Of a stretch of DNA of 15,649 nucleotides, positions 14,814 through 15,649 are shown one piece after another. Origin of the DNA: Ruminococcus sp. (lineage in GTDB: Bacteria; Bacillota; Clostridia; Oscillospirales; Ruminococcaceae); contig DMBA01000253.1 in NCBI GenBank assembly GCA_003446315.1, positions 1 to 15,649 on the forward strand, written 5' to 3'. Both the position numbers and the translations under genes were made by a program. The notes beneath the pieces were generated by a model, which worked only from the letters and a program-made list of their open reading frames with translations, made no database searches and was not told the DNA's origin. The first letter of the stretch is position 1, and every line of letters starts with the position of its first letter.

Positions 14814-15649
14814 ATGGGATTTTTTGATTTTTCCGGCGGCGGAAATATGGGATTCGGCAGCGTGAAGAACGTGCAGAATTTTACAAATGAACAGCTTTTT
14901 GAGAAGCTGTCAGCGATCAGGGTCAGCTTTGGTACGCCGATCATGGGCGATATTTACGGAACGCAGTCGGTCATGTATAAGAACATCACGCCGTACTATG
15001 ATATTTTCGTTCGGGTACATAAAGACAAGATCATCATGGGCAAGATCGGCACGGACGGGACAAACAGCGTAGATACTGCGATGCAAATGGAATCCGAAGT
15101 GATTTTAGGCAGCAAGAACGCGGAAAACTCCTATGCAGACAGAGCCGTGGACGAGCTTCTGGAGGTCATCAAAAAGCTGGAAAACGGCGAATCTGTCACG
15201 ATCACAGATGAAGCGATGCCTGCCAATACCGCAACAGGCGAGCCGATCGCACTGTATATGGAGCAAAAGCTGTTCTCTCTCAAACCGAGATTTGATGTGT
15301 TCGATCAGGAGAAAAACGTGGTGTTCCATGTGGAAGGCGATATTACCAGCCACAGCTTTTCCATTCAGCAGGACGGCAGAGAGGTCTTGAAGCTGAAACG
15401 GAGGATCGCAAAGATCATGGATGAATATGTCCTTGTCAGGAACGGCGAGACAGTTGCTGATCTGAAAAAGAAATTCCGCATCGTAAACCCCGAAGTCAGC
15501 GGAACGGTAAACGGCGCTGAACTGCGTATCATGGGCGACCTGATGGGCATTGACTACGACATCAAGATAGGCGGAAGGACAGTCGCCCACGTCGATCAGG
15601 ACAAGGCACACTGGTCGGACTGCTACCGCATCAGCATCAAGGACGAGGA
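14814..15649 (+). CDS. LURP-one-related (YxjI/tubby-like fold) protein, 3' end outside window
   Basis: 278 codons are visible and the frame is still open at the window edge. ATG at 14814 has AAAGGA 6 bases upstream. The N-terminal part (about 1-145) starts with a Gly-rich M-G-F-F-D-F-S-G-G-G and continues with mixed strands and a helix (about 106-123); I do not recognise it as a named domain. From about 148 the pattern Y-M-E-Q-K-L-F-S-L-K-P-R-F-D-V-F-D, then G-x-x-V-L-K-L-K-R-R-I, N-G-E-T-V-A-D-L-K-K-K-F and G-G-R-T-V-A-H-V-D is that of LURP-one-related/YxjI proteins. These are 12-stranded barrels related to tubby and phospholipid scramblases. The biochemical role in bacteria is poorly known. 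No signal peptide is seen, so it is probably cytoplasmic or membrane-peripheral. It is likely co-transcribed with the small frameshifted gene. Confidence 0.75.
   Translation, partial: MGFFDFSGGGNMGFGSVKNVQNFTNEQLFEKLSAIRVSFGTPIMGDIYGTQSVMYKNITPYYDIFVRVHKDKIIMGKIGTDGTNSVDTAMQMESEVILGSKNAENSYADRAVDELLEVIKKLENGESVTITDEAMPANTATGEPIALYMEQKLFSLKPRFDVFDQEKNVVFHVEGDITSHSFSIQQDGREVLKLKRRIAKIMDEYVLVRNGETVADLKKKFRIVNPEVSGTVNGAELRIMGDLMGIDYDIKIGGRTVAHVDQDKAHWSDCYRISIKDE

Overview
The window reads as chromosome of a spore-forming, cellulosome-type Ruminococcus (Oscillospiraceae, Firmicutes/Bacillota). The evidence is three secreted proteins with C-terminal type I dockerin modules, a clear spoIIR, strong Shine-Dalgarno sites, A-type promoters (TTGxxx, 17-base spacer, TATAAT) and moderate GC. 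The species cannot be fixed from the sequence alone.

Layout. Bases 1-291: the 3' end of a GNAT acetyltransferase (+). 480-1451 (-): a four-helix membrane protein of unknown function. 1607-2470 (-): class II fructose-bisphosphate aldolase with its own promoter and terminator. 2689-3549 (-): a secreted dockerin protein built from two copies of an unrecognised ~91-residue unit. 3723-4316 (+): spoIIR. 4367-4489 (-): a 40-residue Cys/Gly/Asn-rich membrane miniprotein. 4771-7140 (+): a two-ATPase-domain Clp chaperone without the ClpC middle domain. 7273-10701 (-): a GH95 alpha-L-fucosidase-type enzyme with CBM32-like, CBM6-like and dockerin modules. 10953-14324 (-): a GH97 glycosidase with an N-terminal LamG-like domain, a CBM35/CBM6-like domain and a dockerin. 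14596-14800 (+): a small gene split by a one-base frameshift. 14814-window end (+): a LURP-one-related (YxjI/tubby-like) protein, open at the window edge.

How the genes may work together. GH97 and GH95 are co-oriented, both secreted and both dockerin-bearing. They look like accessory exo-acting enzymes that trim alpha-linked galactose or glucose and fucose from branched plant or host glycans while attached to a scaffoldin. The 2689-3549 protein is a third exported dockerin protein, but it has no recognisable enzyme domain. spoIIR passes the forespore signal that activates sigma-E. The miniprotein and Clp gene beside it may or may not belong to the same programme. The last two genes share a promoter and look like one short operon.

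The least explained items are a ~118-base dispersed repeat that brackets the GH95 gene and supplies the last codons of the Clp gene, the duplicated-module dockerin protein, the Cys-rich miniprotein, and the frameshifted leader gene of the LURP-one-related operon. No CRISPR array, tRNA, rRNA, transposase or phage gene was seen.
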